From: Thermoplasmata archaeon
GTDB lineage: Archaea; Thermoplasmatota; Thermoplasmata; RBG-16-68-12; JAGMCJ01
Assembly (NCBI GenBank): GCA_023136265.1
Contig: JAGLRN010000015.1
Location: forward strand, 1 to 44,469
Direction of reading: 5' to 3'
DNA: 44,469 bases
Below the pieces are notes generated by a model, which was given only the letters and a program-made list of their open reading frames with translations, ran no database searches and was not told the DNA's origin. Shown piece by piece: positions 32,350 to 41,044 of this stretch. A program made the position numbers and the translations under genes. Position 1 is the stretch's first letter. Every line of letters begins with the position of its first letter.

Positions 32350-33128
32350 CCCAGAACCTCCAATACTCTCTCATCTCCAATGACCATGAAATTCGACCTT
32401 GACGAAATGTCGAAGTCCATTTCCAGTCTCCGACCCTCCAGATCAAGAACCTCCCCGCCAGCTTCTCTCACGATGAGCGCGCCCGCCGCGATGTCGATTA
32501 TCCTCAGCATGGCGTCGCAATCCACATAGTACAGGTCGGCTTGGCCGCTGGCGACGTAGCACATCTCAAGGGAAGCGGCTCCAAATGAGCGTGCACGTCT
32601 GGCCTTCGCCGCTATCTCAAACGAGCGGGGATGGGCGAGTTTTCCGATGTAGACTATGAATAGGGACTTCTCTGGGTCGAAACCCGCGGTCCTGATTCTC
32701 TCGCCATTCAGGAAGGCACCCTTGCCCTTCTCAGCATAATACGCATCGCCATCCGTGAGATTCCTCACGAGCCCGTACTTAACATCGGAGAGACAGCTCT
32801 CGCCAACCGCCATGGAAATCGAATAGAACGGCGTACCTAGCAGGGCGTTGAACGTCCCGTCCACCGGGTCGAGAACCAGGGTCATGTCGGCCCCGTTGTC
32901 GATGAATTCCGCCTCCTCGCTCAGAATGTTCAGAGGGACGCTCTCCCGCTTGACCTTCTCTATGACCACCCTCTCCGCGATCTCGTCTATCCTGGAGGTG
33001 GGTGTCCCGTTCGCCCCCATGCCAACCTGCTTTGAGAAATCCGTTCCTGAGGATGACCTCAGTGTCTTGTAGACCTCCTCGGCAGTCTCGAAAAGGAACT
33101 CCTTCACATTCTCTGTAATCGACTCCAT
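32346..33128 (-). CDS. Inositol monophosphatase family protein (possible dual FBPase)
   Basis: A Mg-dependent sugar phosphatase of 260 residues from ATG 33128. Metal ligands appear in SEEAEF near 67, DPVDGTFNALLGTPFYS near 84 and the C-terminal DCDAMLRIIDIAAGALIVREAGG near 192. Archaeal members often hydrolyse both inositol-1-phosphate and fructose-1,6-bisphosphate. Fusion or pairing with NAD kinase occurs in some methanogens, and here the genes overlap by four bases, which suits a shared link to NADP phosphatase or kinase balance. ATG 33161 would add 11 residues. Confidence 0.9.
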   Translation of the reverse strand: MESITENVKEFLFETAEEVYKTLRSSSGTDFSKQVGMGANGTPTSRIDEIAERVVIEKVKRESVPLNILSEEAEFIDNGADMTLVLDPVDGTFNALLGTPFYSISMAVGESCLSDVKYGLVRNLTDGDAYYAEKGKGAFLNGERIRTAGFDPEKSLFIVYIGKLAHPRSFEIAAKARRARSFGAASLEMCYVASGQADLYYVDCDAMLRIIDIAAGALIVREAGGEVLDLEGRRLEMDFDISSRSNFMVIGDERVLEVLG

Positions 33129-33205
33129 CCTTAAATCATTAGTCCCGCGACCGAGCTGCATGCCGACTTTGGACTCGGGTCATCAGTGGGGCATGTTTCA
33201 TTAGA

Positions 33206-33213
33206 TTTATATA
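33206..33213 (+). promoter_or_regulatory. TATA box of the thermosome gene
   Basis: TTTATATA, preceded by ATTAGA, predicts a start near 33236 and a leader of about 28 bases that carries GGGGTGAG at 33251-33258. Confidence 0.7.
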
Positions 33214-33263
33214 GAAGAACAAACATAGCAACTTAGAATTCATCTAGAAAGGGGTGAGAAACA

Positions 33264-34892
33264 ATGATGACAGGAACCACACCAGTACTGGTGTTGAAAG
33301 AAGGAACAAGAAGAGAAAGGGGAAAGGGAGCTCAGCTCAACAACATCGCCGCCGCCAAGGCTGTGGCCGATGCGGTTCGCTCAAGTCTGGGTCCGCGAGG
33401 GATGGACAAGATGCTCGTGGACGGCATGGGCGATGTCGTCATCACCAACGACGGTGTGACGATACTGAAGGAGATCGACATAGAGCACCCGGCGGCCAGG
33501 ATGCTCGTGGAAGTGGCGAAGACGCAGGACCAAGAAGTCGGAGATGGGACCACGACCGCAGTGATTCTGGCGGGCGAGCTGCTGAAGAAGTCAGAGGACA
33601 TGATTGACCAGAACGTCCACCCGACCATAATCGCTGGAGGATACAGGATAGCCGCAGACAAGTCGATTGAGGTCCTCTCCAAGATTGCGAAGAAGATCGA
33701 CATCAAGGACAAGAAGCAACTGAGAGAGATCGCGGCCACGGCGATGATTAGCAAGAGCGTCGGGGCGCACCGAGACATGCTTGCCGACATAGCTGTCAAG
33801 GCGGTCACGATGGTCGCGGAGAAGACAGAGGACGGAAGATGGTCGATCGACGATGACAACATCCAGATCACTAAGAAGCAGGGAGCGGGTATCGCCGATA
33901 CAGAGCTGATTCCTGGAATAATCGTGGACAAGGAGAGGGTTCATCCCGGCATGCCGAGGAGCGTGAAGAAAGCGAAGATTGCGCTGCTCGATTCAGCAAT
34001 GGAAATCAAGAAGACGGAGATCGACGCGAAGATTGAGATCACCGATCCGTCGCAACTCCAGGCATTCCTGAATGAAGAGGAGAAGATGCTGAAGGGCCTG
34101 GTAGCCAGGGTCAAGAAGTCTGGAGCGAACGTCCTCTTCTGTCAGAAGGGCATCGATGACCTTGTGCAGCACTACCTATCCAAGGAAGGAATCTACACCG
34201 TTCGCAGGGCCAAGAAGTCGGACATGGAGAAGCTCGCCAAGGCGACCGGTGCGACGATCGTATCGAAGATCGACGAGCTGAGAAAAGGAGACCTTGGATC
34301 CGCAGGTGAGGTCTACGAGAAGAAGATAGGCGACGATGAGATGACATTCGTGACTGGATGCAGGAACCCGAAAGCCGTGTCCGTCCTTCTCCGAGGCGGG
34401 ACCGAACACGTCGTCGATGAGCTTGACAGGTCCTTCGAGGATGCCATTAGCGTCGTCGGAATAGCGATTGAGGACGGGAAAATGGTAACGGGCGGAGGTT
34501 CTACGGCGACTGAGATCGCGCTTGCACTGAGGGAATACGCGGCCTCCGTTGGCGGAAGGGAGCAGATTGCAATCGACGCCTTTGCCGATGCGATCGAGGT
34601 AATCCCGAGGACACTCGCTGAGAATGCAGGTATGGACCCGATAGACACTCTGATTGACATGAGGAAGGAGCACAAGAAAGGAAAGAAGACAGTCGGAGTG
34701 AACGTCCTGAAAGGGAAGCTCTCCGACATGATGAAGGGAAACGTCATTGAGCCGATTCGCGTCGGAACTCAGGCGATCCAGTCAGCGACAGACGCTGCAG
34801 TGATGATCCTGAGAATCGATGACGTCATCGCATCGAAGGGAACCGGGGCATCCATGCCAGGAGGACCGGGTGGAGAGGACGACGAGTACTAG
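33264..34892 (+). CDS. thsA: Thermosome subunit (group II chaperonin)
   Basis: ATP-driven protein-folding chamber subunit. The 542-residue protein has the N-terminal [27 protein letters not shown] segment, the ATP site [14 protein letters not shown] and [15 protein letters not shown], the apical [13 protein letters not shown] region, and the equatorial C-terminus [16 protein letters not shown]-like with [13 protein letters not shown]. The tail ends in [10 protein letters not shown] rather than the long Gly-Met repeat of some homologues. Strong ribosome site GGGGTGAG precedes ATG 33264 (33267 also possible). It is followed by grpE, dnaK and dnaJ on the same strand. Confidence 0.95.
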   Translation: MMTGTTPVLVLKEGTRRERGKGAQLNNIAAAKAVADAVRSSLGPRGMDKMLVDGMGDVVITNDGVTILKEIDIEHPAARMLVEVAKTQDQEVGDGTTTAVILAGELLKKSEDMIDQNVHPTIIAGGYRIAADKSIEVLSKIAKKIDIKDKKQLREIAATAMISKSVGAHRDMLADIAVKAVTMVAEKTEDGRWSIDDDNIQITKKQGAGIADTELIPGIIVDKERVHPGMPRSVKKAKIALLDSAMEIKKTEIDAKIEITDPSQLQAFLNEEEKMLKGLVARVKKSGANVLFCQKGIDDLVQHYLSKEGIYTVRRAKKSDMEKLAKATGATIVSKIDELRKGDLGSAGEVYEKKIGDDEMTFVTGCRNPKAVSVLLRGGTEHVVDELDRSFEDAISVVGIAIEDGKMVTGGGSTATEIALALREYAASVGGREQIAIDAFADAIEVIPRTLAENAGMDPIDTLIDMRKEHKKGKKTVGVNVLKGKLSDMMKGNVIEPIRVGTQAIQSATDAAVMILRIDDVIASKGTGASMPGGPGGEDDEY

Positions 34893-34945
34893 TCCTACCC
34901 CATGCATCCCTTTCACTGGCTCGAACACTAGAAGGAGCAGCCTAG

Positions 34946-35470
34946 ATGCCAAGCCCGGCCAAGAAGCCCACGCAGCAGACTACGAGAGTGCTGCAATCGA
35001 AGATCAGAAAGCTCAAGAGGGACCTCAGGAAGCAGACGGAAGAGGCCGAGGAATGGCAATCGAAGCTCGTCTATATCCAAGCCGAGTTCGAGAACCTCAA
35101 GAAGCGAAGCGACAGGGAAAAAGAGGAGTTCACGAGATATGCAAACAGGCAGCTCTTCGAGAAGCTCCTGCCAGTACTGGATGACCTGGACTCCGCCATC
35201 AGCTCTATGGATGAGTGCGACAGTGAGTCGGCTCAGGGAATCGGAATGATCAGGAACAACCTCCTCGAGTTGCTCAAGAGCGAAGGACTGGAAGAGATGG
35301 AGTGCCTGGGGGAGGTCATCGACCCGTACAAGCATGAGGTCGTTCACACGGTATCGGATGATTCGGCGGAGGACAATACCGTGGCAGAGGTTGTCCAGAA
35401 AGGGTATGTTTACAGTCATAGGGTGATTAGACCGTCAAAGGTCATTGCCGTTAAGAACACGGAGGAATGA
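34946..35470 (+). CDS. grpE: GrpE nucleotide exchange factor
   Basis: Releases ADP from DnaK. The 174-residue protein has a long N-terminal coiled coil (about 15-75, with [16 protein letters not shown]), the hinge segment [19 protein letters not shown] typical of GrpE, and the C-terminal beta wing with [10 protein letters not shown] and [28 protein letters not shown] sits nine bases ahead of ATG 34946. The stop is one base before the dnaK ATG, so both are translated from one mRNA. Bacterial-type KJE genes in archaea are regarded as early acquisitions from bacteria. Confidence 0.95.
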   Translation: MPSPAKKPTQQTTRVLQSKIRKLKRDLRKQTEEAEEWQSKLVYIQAEFENLKKRSDREKEEFTRYANRQLFEKLLPVLDDLDSAISSMDECDSESAQGIGMIRNNLLELLKSEGLEEMECLGEVIDPYKHEVVHTVSDDSAEDNTVAEVVQKGYVYSHRVIRPSKVIAVKNTEE

Positions 35471-35471
35471 G

Positions 35472-37319
35472 ATGGCGAAGATAATTGGTGTCGATTTGGG
35501 AACGACGAATTCTGAAGCAGCATACCTGGAAGCGGGAAGACCGAAGATAATCCCCAGTGCCGAGGGGAGCACTTTCGGAGGGAAGATGTTCCCTTCCGTC
35601 GTGGCCTTCACTGAGGATGGCGAGAGAGTAATCGGGGAACCTGCGAAGAGACAAGCGGTTCTCAATCCAGAACGCACCGTGACGAGAATAAAGAGGAAGA
35701 TGGGAACCGACCATAAGGTCAAGATCGACGATAAGGAATTCACGCCGCAACAGATTTCGGCGATGATACTCCAGAAGATCAAGACGGACGCTGAGGAATT
35801 CCTCGGGGAGGAGGTGAAGCAGGCGGTCATAACGGTCCCCGCGTACTTCAATGATAACCAGAGGACCGCCACTAAGGATGCTGGCGAGATCGCGGGTCTG
35901 GAAGTTCTGCGACTGATTAACGAACCCACCGCCGCCTCTCTTGCCTATGGCCTCGACAAGGCCGAAGAACAGAGGCTCCTCGTTCTCGACCTGGGAGGAG
36001 GAACATTCGACGTGACAGTAATGGAGATTGGGGATGGAGTCTTCGAGGTCGTGTCCACGAGCGGAGACACCCAACTCGGTGGCACAGACATGGACGATGA
36101 GATTATCGATTGGGTTCTTGATGGGTTCAAGAAACAGGAAGGTATCGATCTCTCAGAGGACAAGAACGCATTGCAGAGAGTCCGTGACGCGTGTGAGAGG
36201 GCCAAGATCGAGCTGAGCAGCACTCTCACGACGACGATCAATCTTCCTTTCATCGCTCAGAAGGACGACAAACCCAGGCATCTGGAGATCAAGCTTACAA
36301 GGGCGAAGCTGGAAGAGCTCGTGGAACCTGTTCTGAAGAGGTGCGAAGCTCCCATTCGACAGGCCCTGAAGGATTCGAAACTCAGTCCGGAGGAAATAGG
36401 AAAGATCATCCTCGTCGGCGGTCCGACGAGAATGCCGATTGTCCGCGAGTGGTTCGAGAAGATCCTGGGCAAGAAGGCGGAAAGGGGTGTGGACCCCATG
36501 CAGTGCGTCGCGATGGGGGCGGCCATTCAGGCCGGAGTCCTCGCGGGCGAGGTCAAGGACCTGGTTCTGCTCGATGTCACTCCTCTCTCACTCGGACTTG
36601 AGACCCTCGGAGCGGTCACGACTCGCCTGGTGGAGAGGAACACGACGATTCCAACCAAGAAGACGCAGGTCTTCACGACGGCTGCTGACGGACAGACGAG
36701 TGTCGAGATCCACGTTCTCCAAGGTGAGAGGGAAATGGCCGCCGACAACACAACGCTCGGAAGGTTTCATCTCATCGGCATCCCGCCCGCTCCGAGAGGC
36801 ATCCCTCAGGTCGAGGTCTCATTCGACATCGACGCAAACGGCATACTCAACGTCTCGGCGAAGGATCTCGGAACCGGGAAGGAACAGAAGATAACCATAA
36901 CCGCATCTACGAAGCTCTCGCATGAAAAGATAGACGAGGCGACGAAGGAGGCCGAGAAGTACGCCGAGGAGGATGCGAAGAAGAGGGTGGCCGTAGAGGC
37001 CAGGAACCAAGCCGATTCCCTCGTGTATTCCACCGAAAAGACCCTCAAGGAGATGGGCGACAAGCTGAGCGATGACACCAAGAACGCGGTCCAAGCCGCC
37101 GTGGACGACCTCAAGAAGGCCCTCGAAGGCGACGACGTCTCGGAGATAAAGGCCAAGACAGAGAAGCTCATCGAAGAGTCGCAGAAGATCGGGTCGGAGA
37201 TCTACCAGCAGGCGCAGGCACAGCAAGCCGCCGCTCAAGCCCCACCCGCAGAGGAAGAGAAGAAGGAAGACAAGGACAACGTCGTGGACGCTGACTACAA
37301 GGTCGTCGACGAAGAATAA
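35472..37319 (+). CDS. dnaK: Chaperone DnaK (Hsp70)
   Basis: ATP-dependent Hsp70 of 615 residues starting [19 protein letters not shown] (shortened: [10 protein letters not shown]). Nucleotide-domain signatures follow: [34 protein letters not shown] and [12 protein letters not shown]. The substrate-binding domain begins near [13 protein letters not shown], and the lid is helical with an Ala/Gln-rich end and an acidic tail (no EEVD). ATG 35472 is chosen because the conserved N-terminus begins there and the grpE stop is one base upstream. Confidence 0.97.
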   Translation: MAKIIGVDLGTTNSEAAYLEAGRPKIIPSAEGSTFGGKMFPSVVAFTEDGERVIGEPAKRQAVLNPERTVTRIKRKMGTDHKVKIDDKEFTPQQISAMILQKIKTDAEEFLGEEVKQAVITVPAYFNDNQRTATKDAGEIAGLEVLRLINEPTAASLAYGLDKAEEQRLLVLDLGGGTFDVTVMEIGDGVFEVVSTSGDTQLGGTDMDDEIIDWVLDGFKKQEGIDLSEDKNALQRVRDACERAKIELSSTLTTTINLPFIAQKDDKPRHLEIKLTRAKLEELVEPVLKRCEAPIRQALKDSKLSPEEIGKIILVGGPTRMPIVREWFEKILGKKAERGVDPMQCVAMGAAIQAGVLAGEVKDLVLLDVTPLSLGLETLGAVTTRLVERNTTIPTKKTQVFTTAADGQTSVEIHVLQGEREMAADNTTLGRFHLIGIPPAPRGIPQVEVSFDIDANGILNVSAKDLGTGKEQKITITASTKLSHEKIDEATKEAEKYAEEDAKKRVAVEARNQADSLVYSTEKTLKEMGDKLSDDTKNAVQAAVDDLKKALEGDDVSEIKAKTEKLIEESQKIGSEIYQQAQAQQAAAQAPPAEEEKKEDKDNVVDADYKVVDEE

Positions 37320-37321
37320 GG

Positions 37322-37329
37322 TTTAATAT
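37322..37329 (+). promoter_or_regulatory. TATA-like box upstream of dnaJ
   Basis: TTTAATAT directly after the dnaK stop. Its centre is about 27 bases before the GTG at 37353 but only 18 before ATG 37344, which favours a separate leaderless dnaJ transcript starting at the GTG. Confidence 0.45.
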
Positions 37330-37352
37330 TCGGCCCTTTTCTTATGCCTACT

Positions 37353-38486
37353 GTGGCCAAGCGGGACTATTACGAAGTGCTTGGAGTTGACAAGACGTCC
37401 TCTGAGCGTGAGATCAAGAAGGCCTACAGGAGACTCGCGAAGAAGCACCATCCGGACCTCAACAAGGATGACCCGAAGGTTGCGGAAGAGAAGTTCAAGG
37501 AGATATCCGAAGCCTATGAGGTCCTCGCGGACGAGGAGAAGAGACGAGGGTACGATCAGTTCGGGTTCTCTGGGGTTGAGTCCCAATTCGGAAGAGGCGG
37601 GTTCACCTGGTCCGACTTCACTCACCACCGTGACATAGAGGACATATTCGGGAGGGACCTCTTCAGGGACCTCTTTGGGGAGGGCATTTTCGACGGCCTC
37701 TTTGGCGGGCGGAGAGCGAGGAGAGGCCCGCGAAGGGGTCACGATCTCAGGATGGATGTGGAGGTCGACCTGAAGGACGTGGTGAGCGGGGTGAGAATGA
37801 ACCTGAAAGTACCCCACTCAACGAGGTGCAAAGAGTGCAGCGGTACCGGCGCGGAAGGTGGGAAGACAGCCACCTGCCCCCAATGCAGCGGGGCGGGCCA
37901 GATACGCAATGTCTCCCGGCAGGGATTCAGCCAGTTCATACGGATCGCAACTTGCCCCGTGTGCAGGGGATCAGGTTCCACATTCGACAAGCCGTGCGAG
38001 AAGTGTGGCGGAAGAGGATCGGTTCGGAAGACGAGCTCGATAGACGTCAGTATCCCGAAGGGGGCGTACACGGGCCTCAGGCTCAAGATCTCTAGTGAAG
38101 GCGAGGCCGGAGATCCCGGGGCACCTCCGGGGGACCTCTACGTGATCGTGCACGTGAGACCGCATGGAATATTCGAGCGGGACGGCGACAATCTCTGGAT
38201 GCAGGTTCCGATTACAATCTCGCAGGCGGCGCTGGGCGCGAGAATCCAGGTTCCGACGATCAATGGAAAGGCCGAGCTGAAGATTCCGAGCGGCACACAG
38301 ACCCATACCACCTTTCGTCTGAAGGGGAAGGGCCTGCCCCGAATCAACGGGTTCGGGCGAGGAGACGAGATGATACAAGTGGTCGTTGCAGTCCCTGGGA
38401 AGCTCACATCAGAGCAGAGAAAGCTCCTAGAGGACTTCCAGGGGCTGGCGGGAGACTACACACTGTCGAGCCCTCGGAAGAAATGA
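37353..38486 (+). CDS. dnaJ: Chaperone DnaJ (Hsp40)
   Basis: Co-chaperone that stimulates DnaK ATPase. The J domain includes [10 protein letters not shown] at the start and the HPD tripeptide in [12 protein letters not shown] Gly/Phe-rich region (FGRGGF to FGGRR) follows. The zinc centre has all four CxxCxGxG repeats: [24 protein letters not shown] and CEKCGGRG. Then come the two C-terminal beta domains. The protein is 377 residues from GTG 37353, whose product MAKRDYYE is the classic DnaJ N-terminus; ATG 37344 adds three residues and cannot be excluded. Convergent with the radical SAM gene. Confidence 0.95.
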   Translation: MAKRDYYEVLGVDKTSSEREIKKAYRRLAKKHHPDLNKDDPKVAEEKFKEISEAYEVLADEEKRRGYDQFGFSGVESQFGRGGFTWSDFTHHRDIEDIFGRDLFRDLFGEGIFDGLFGGRRARRGPRRGHDLRMDVEVDLKDVVSGVRMNLKVPHSTRCKECSGTGAEGGKTATCPQCSGAGQIRNVSRQGFSQFIRIATCPVCRGSGSTFDKPCEKCGGRGSVRKTSSIDVSIPKGAYTGLRLKISSEGEAGDPGAPPGDLYVIVHVRPHGIFERDGDNLWMQVPITISQAALGARIQVPTINGKAELKIPSGTQTHTTFRLKGKGLPRINGFGRGDEMIQVVVAVPGKLTSEQRKLLEDFQGLAGDYTLSSPRKK

Positions 38487-38495
38487 ACGCAGCCT

Positions 38496-39584
38496 CTACC
38501 AAAGGAGATGGATATTTCCGATTCTGACGTTGGAAAGCCCACACTCCTTCGCAGCCGAGTAGCACTCGTCGGTGATCCTTCGGGAGGTCGTGGGGATGTC
38601 CAGCATCTCATATGCGCCGTAGAATGCGAGAAGCGAGTACGGGATGTCGGGGTTCAGCCCCGCCACGAAGGATGCGATTTTCTCGACCTCGTCCGACTCG
38701 ACGTAGCCTGGGATCATCAACGTGCTAGCGATGGCGAAGGGAAAGCCCCGGTCTCCTCTCTCCTTTTCATAATCCGCGAGCCACTCGAAATTCCTGAGCG
38801 TGTTCTCGTTGCTGGTCCCGCACAGCGCGATATTGAGGTCCTCGTTCCATGTCTTCAGGTCGAACTTGATGCAACCACCGCTGTTGTAGGAGAGCGCCGC
38901 GATTCTTTTCAGGAAGCCCTTCGACATTGACCCGTTCGTCTCAAAGCAGATCCTCGTTATCTCGTCCCTATCGGCCGCGATCTCGGAAGTGCGTATCGCA
39001 TGCTGAATCTGCGGGGTCGGATCGCCTCCGAAGTAGCATATGCACGACGTCCTCTCGTCAACCTTCGAGGCGAGTTCCCGGGCCGACATGACCGGCCTCA
39101 TCTCGCGGGTCAAGGATCTGTACGTCCAGTTCTGGCAGGAGAGACAGTCGTATGAGCAGGCTCCGTAGAAGACCGCGAGGTTGTTGTGGCCGCGTTCGGG
39201 TCCCTTTGCATGAGCATACTCAGGATAGCCAGCACCCGTCCCACCCGGGCAGACGAAGCTCGCCACGCAGTTCGTCGGAAGCGGGTCGTAGTACCATTCC
39301 ACGACGGCACCCTCAACAACGGGCTTGACCTCACCGCCGGAGTTCTCCCTGATCCCGCAGTAGCCCCGCTCCCCAAGGGGTATTCTGCACACGTTGACGC
39401 ACTGACCACAGGGCTCCCCCTCGATCGGGACCTCGGGCGGGAGATCGAACCTGCCTTTGCTCTTTCTATGGGCCTCAGCAATCCTCTCCTTCCCTTTTCC
39501 TGCAACTATGCAATCCCTGCACACACCAAGGAAGGAGGACACGGTATCCGAACGACTCCCACACGACTCACAGACCGCCTTCAT
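38496..39584 (-). CDS. Radical SAM enzyme with extra Cys clusters
   Basis: A 362-residue radical SAM protein. The 4Fe-4S motif is C-SYD-C-LS-C in GACSYDCLSCQNW near 141-150, followed by CYFGGDPTPQ near 183, the glycine-rich GGD-type SAM contact, and ICFETNGS near 212. The N-terminus has a zinc-ribbon-like CxxC (4-7) with a second CRDC (22-25), then CGQCVNVC near 60-67 and C in YCGIRE. The plan resembles activating-enzyme-like proteins (PflA/COG1180 relatives), but the target is unknown. ATG 39584 is used because an upstream in-frame start at 39770 would overlap the divergent membrane-protein gene. Confidence 0.82.
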   Translation of the reverse strand: MKAVCESCGSRSDTVSSFLGVCRDCIVAGKGKERIAEAHRKSKGRFDLPPEVPIEGEPCGQCVNVCRIPLGERGYCGIRENSGGEVKPVVEGAVVEWYYDPLPTNCVASFVCPGGTGAGYPEYAHAKGPERGHNNLAVFYGACSYDCLSCQNWTYRSLTREMRPVMSARELASKVDERTSCICYFGGDPTPQIQHAIRTSEIAADRDEITRICFETNGSMSKGFLKRIAALSYNSGGCIKFDLKTWNEDLNIALCGTSNENTLRNFEWLADYEKERGDRGFPFAIASTLMIPGYVESDEVEKIASFVAGLNPDIPYSLLAFYGAYEMLDIPTTSRRITDECYSAAKECGLSNVRIGNIHLLW

Positions 39585-39697
39585 TCTCAGACCAGCGTTC
39601 GAGATGGAATCGACGTATCCGCTTGAAAAGCTTTGGGGAATTTCAATCCCTGAAAAACATTCTAATAAGCGAACTCTATTACGAATGGAGGGCTCAA

Positions 39698-40135
39698 ATG
39701 TCATATCAGCAACCACCAGAGGCGGCACCGCCGCCAGCCCCGGAAGGATATCCACAACCGGTACCACCACCAGCCTACGCCCCTCTAGTCAAGACAAAGA
39801 AGAAACCCGAGGAAATCATCAGCAACGGTGTCGTCATCGCAATTGTGATGCTTGCCGGCATCCTGATTCTGGTCAGTGCAATATTGGCACACTCAACGAG
39901 ATTCCTCGACGCCCATGCTGACGCCGACCTCATAAAGAATATGGGGACGATATCTCTGATATTGCTAGACGTGGCCTTGTTTCTGCTGGTCGTGTTCTTA
40001 GTACTTGTAGCCGTCATGAGGAGCGACATTCATCACTGGGTACGAGTGGCCATAGTCGTCTTGGCAGCATTCATACTATCGTTCTATCTCGGCATCGTGT
40101 ACACAGAATCCATGATTTCCGGTCTCTTTCCGTAG
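39698..40135 (+). CDS. Proline-rich small membrane protein
   Basis: A 145-residue protein not assigned to a family. Residues 1-32 are rich in Pro, Ala, Gln and Tyr (PPPAPEGYPQPVPPPAY), followed by a basic patch KTKKK. Three hydrophobic segments follow at about 45-65, 82-105 and 114-137. The Pro-rich N-terminus is probably cytoplasmic. GGAGGG lies just before ATG 39698, which is preferred over an upstream in-frame ATG at 39623. An ATTCTAATAAGC box near 39659-39670 is at promoter distance. Similar Pro/Tyr-rich tails with short membrane domains occur widely and do not reveal function. Confidence 0.7.
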   Translation: MSYQQPPEAAPPPAPEGYPQPVPPPAYAPLVKTKKKPEEIISNGVVIAIVMLAGILILVSAILAHSTRFLDAHADADLIKNMGTISLILLDVALFLLVVFLVLVAVMRSDIHHWVRVAIVVLAAFILSFYLGIVYTESMISGLFP

Positions 40136-40204
40136 GGGATTGCGTACTTTCCGAGCGACAAGCGCTGGCCGTCACCCTCAAAATCGTTATCTATAGCCAC
40201 AGCC

Positions 40205-40966
40205 ATGAACCCAGATGTGCGGAAGCTCATAGGCGTCTACACAGGGGACTTCGGTTTCTTCCATAGTGTTAGAGAGATCCTCAAGGCCAAAGGAATCCCC
40301 TTCGTCGGCATCTCCGTTGGCGAGGAGGTCCCGGACACCGTCGGAGTCATACTCACATCCGCAGAGGAGATGGATGACATAGACTTCGAACCCAAGGTCG
40401 CCCTCGAATCGATTGATGAAGCGATCGGGCGGGCGCTCTGCCTGCTCGCTGGAAAGACGCAGTTTGAGTGGTTGACCATAGGCATCGATCCGGGACCCGA
40501 GCCAGGTCTTGCAGCCATTGGGGACGGGGAGGTCCTCGAGGCTCGCACAGCCGGGTCGCCGGAGCACGTCGCCGCACTCGTAGGGGAATTCGCACGGATA
40601 TACGCGCCGAGGAACATGAGAGTCCGCATCGGGCACGGAGACCCGCTGAACAGGAACAGGATAATAAACTCCCTTCTTGAAGAGGACCGCCTGGTGGAAA
40701 TCGTGGACGAGAAAGGGACCACGAGGAAGACAGAGAATCCTGATCTGGAAGCTGCGAAGCAGATCGCCGCTTCGAGAGGTGATCGCGTCAGAGAGAGCCT
40801 TCCTCTCACTCCAACGGCTAGACAGCTCAAGGACATTCAGAGGCATAGCAGGATAGCTAGCGACAACAGAATAACGATCTCGACGGATTTGGCGAGGGAA
40901 GTAGCGGTCGGGAGTATCACGCTAGCCGAGGCTCTGAAGAGGCAAGATAGGTCGAAGAAGACATAG
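40205..40966 (+). CDS. RuvC/RNase H-like fold protein of unknown function
   Basis: A 253-residue protein. The N-terminal 85 residues look like an alpha/beta domain (IGVYTGDFGFFHSV). From about 90 it resembles the RuvC-type RNase H fold: first strand with acidic residue TIGIDPGPEPGLAAIGDG (Asp 95), a strand with MRVRIGHGDPLNRNRI near 138, and a late helix NPDLEAAKQIAASRG near 178 with Asp 180 and Glu 182 in the place of the last catalytic acids. This suggests a nuclease or resolvase-like enzyme, but I do not know a named family. A TATA-like TTATCTATA at 40187-40195 would give a leaderless start at GTG 40217, so the N-terminus may be four residues shorter. It precedes cdc48 by 78 bases. Confidence 0.7.
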   Translation: MNPDVRKLIGVYTGDFGFFHSVREILKAKGIPFVGISVGEEVPDTVGVILTSAEEMDDIDFEPKVALESIDEAIGRALCLLAGKTQFEWLTIGIDPGPEPGLAAIGDGEVLEARTAGSPEHVAALVGEFARIYAPRNMRVRIGHGDPLNRNRIINSLLEEDRLVEIVDEKGTTRKTENPDLEAAKQIAASRGDRVRESLPLTPTARQLKDIQRHSRIASDNRITISTDLAREVAVGSITLAEALKRQDRSKKT

Positions 40967-41012
40967 TGCCCATCGGGATATCCACACCTCTTCTGATATT
41001 GTCAAGATAAGC

Positions 41013-41020
41013 TTTATAAC
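41013..41020 (+). promoter_or_regulatory. TATA box for leaderless cdc48
   Basis: TTTATAAC, centred about 28 bases before ATG 41045. No ribosome site is visible, so the mRNA is probably leaderless. Confidence 0.6.
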
Positions 41021-41044
41021 CAAGCTCTGTCTATCAAGAAAAGT

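Noticed and set aside
39584-39770. 62-codon N-terminal extension of the radical SAM gene
   Set aside because: It would overlap the divergent membrane-protein gene and adds no Cys pattern; the zinc-ribbon-like start at ATG 39584 is the natural N-terminus.
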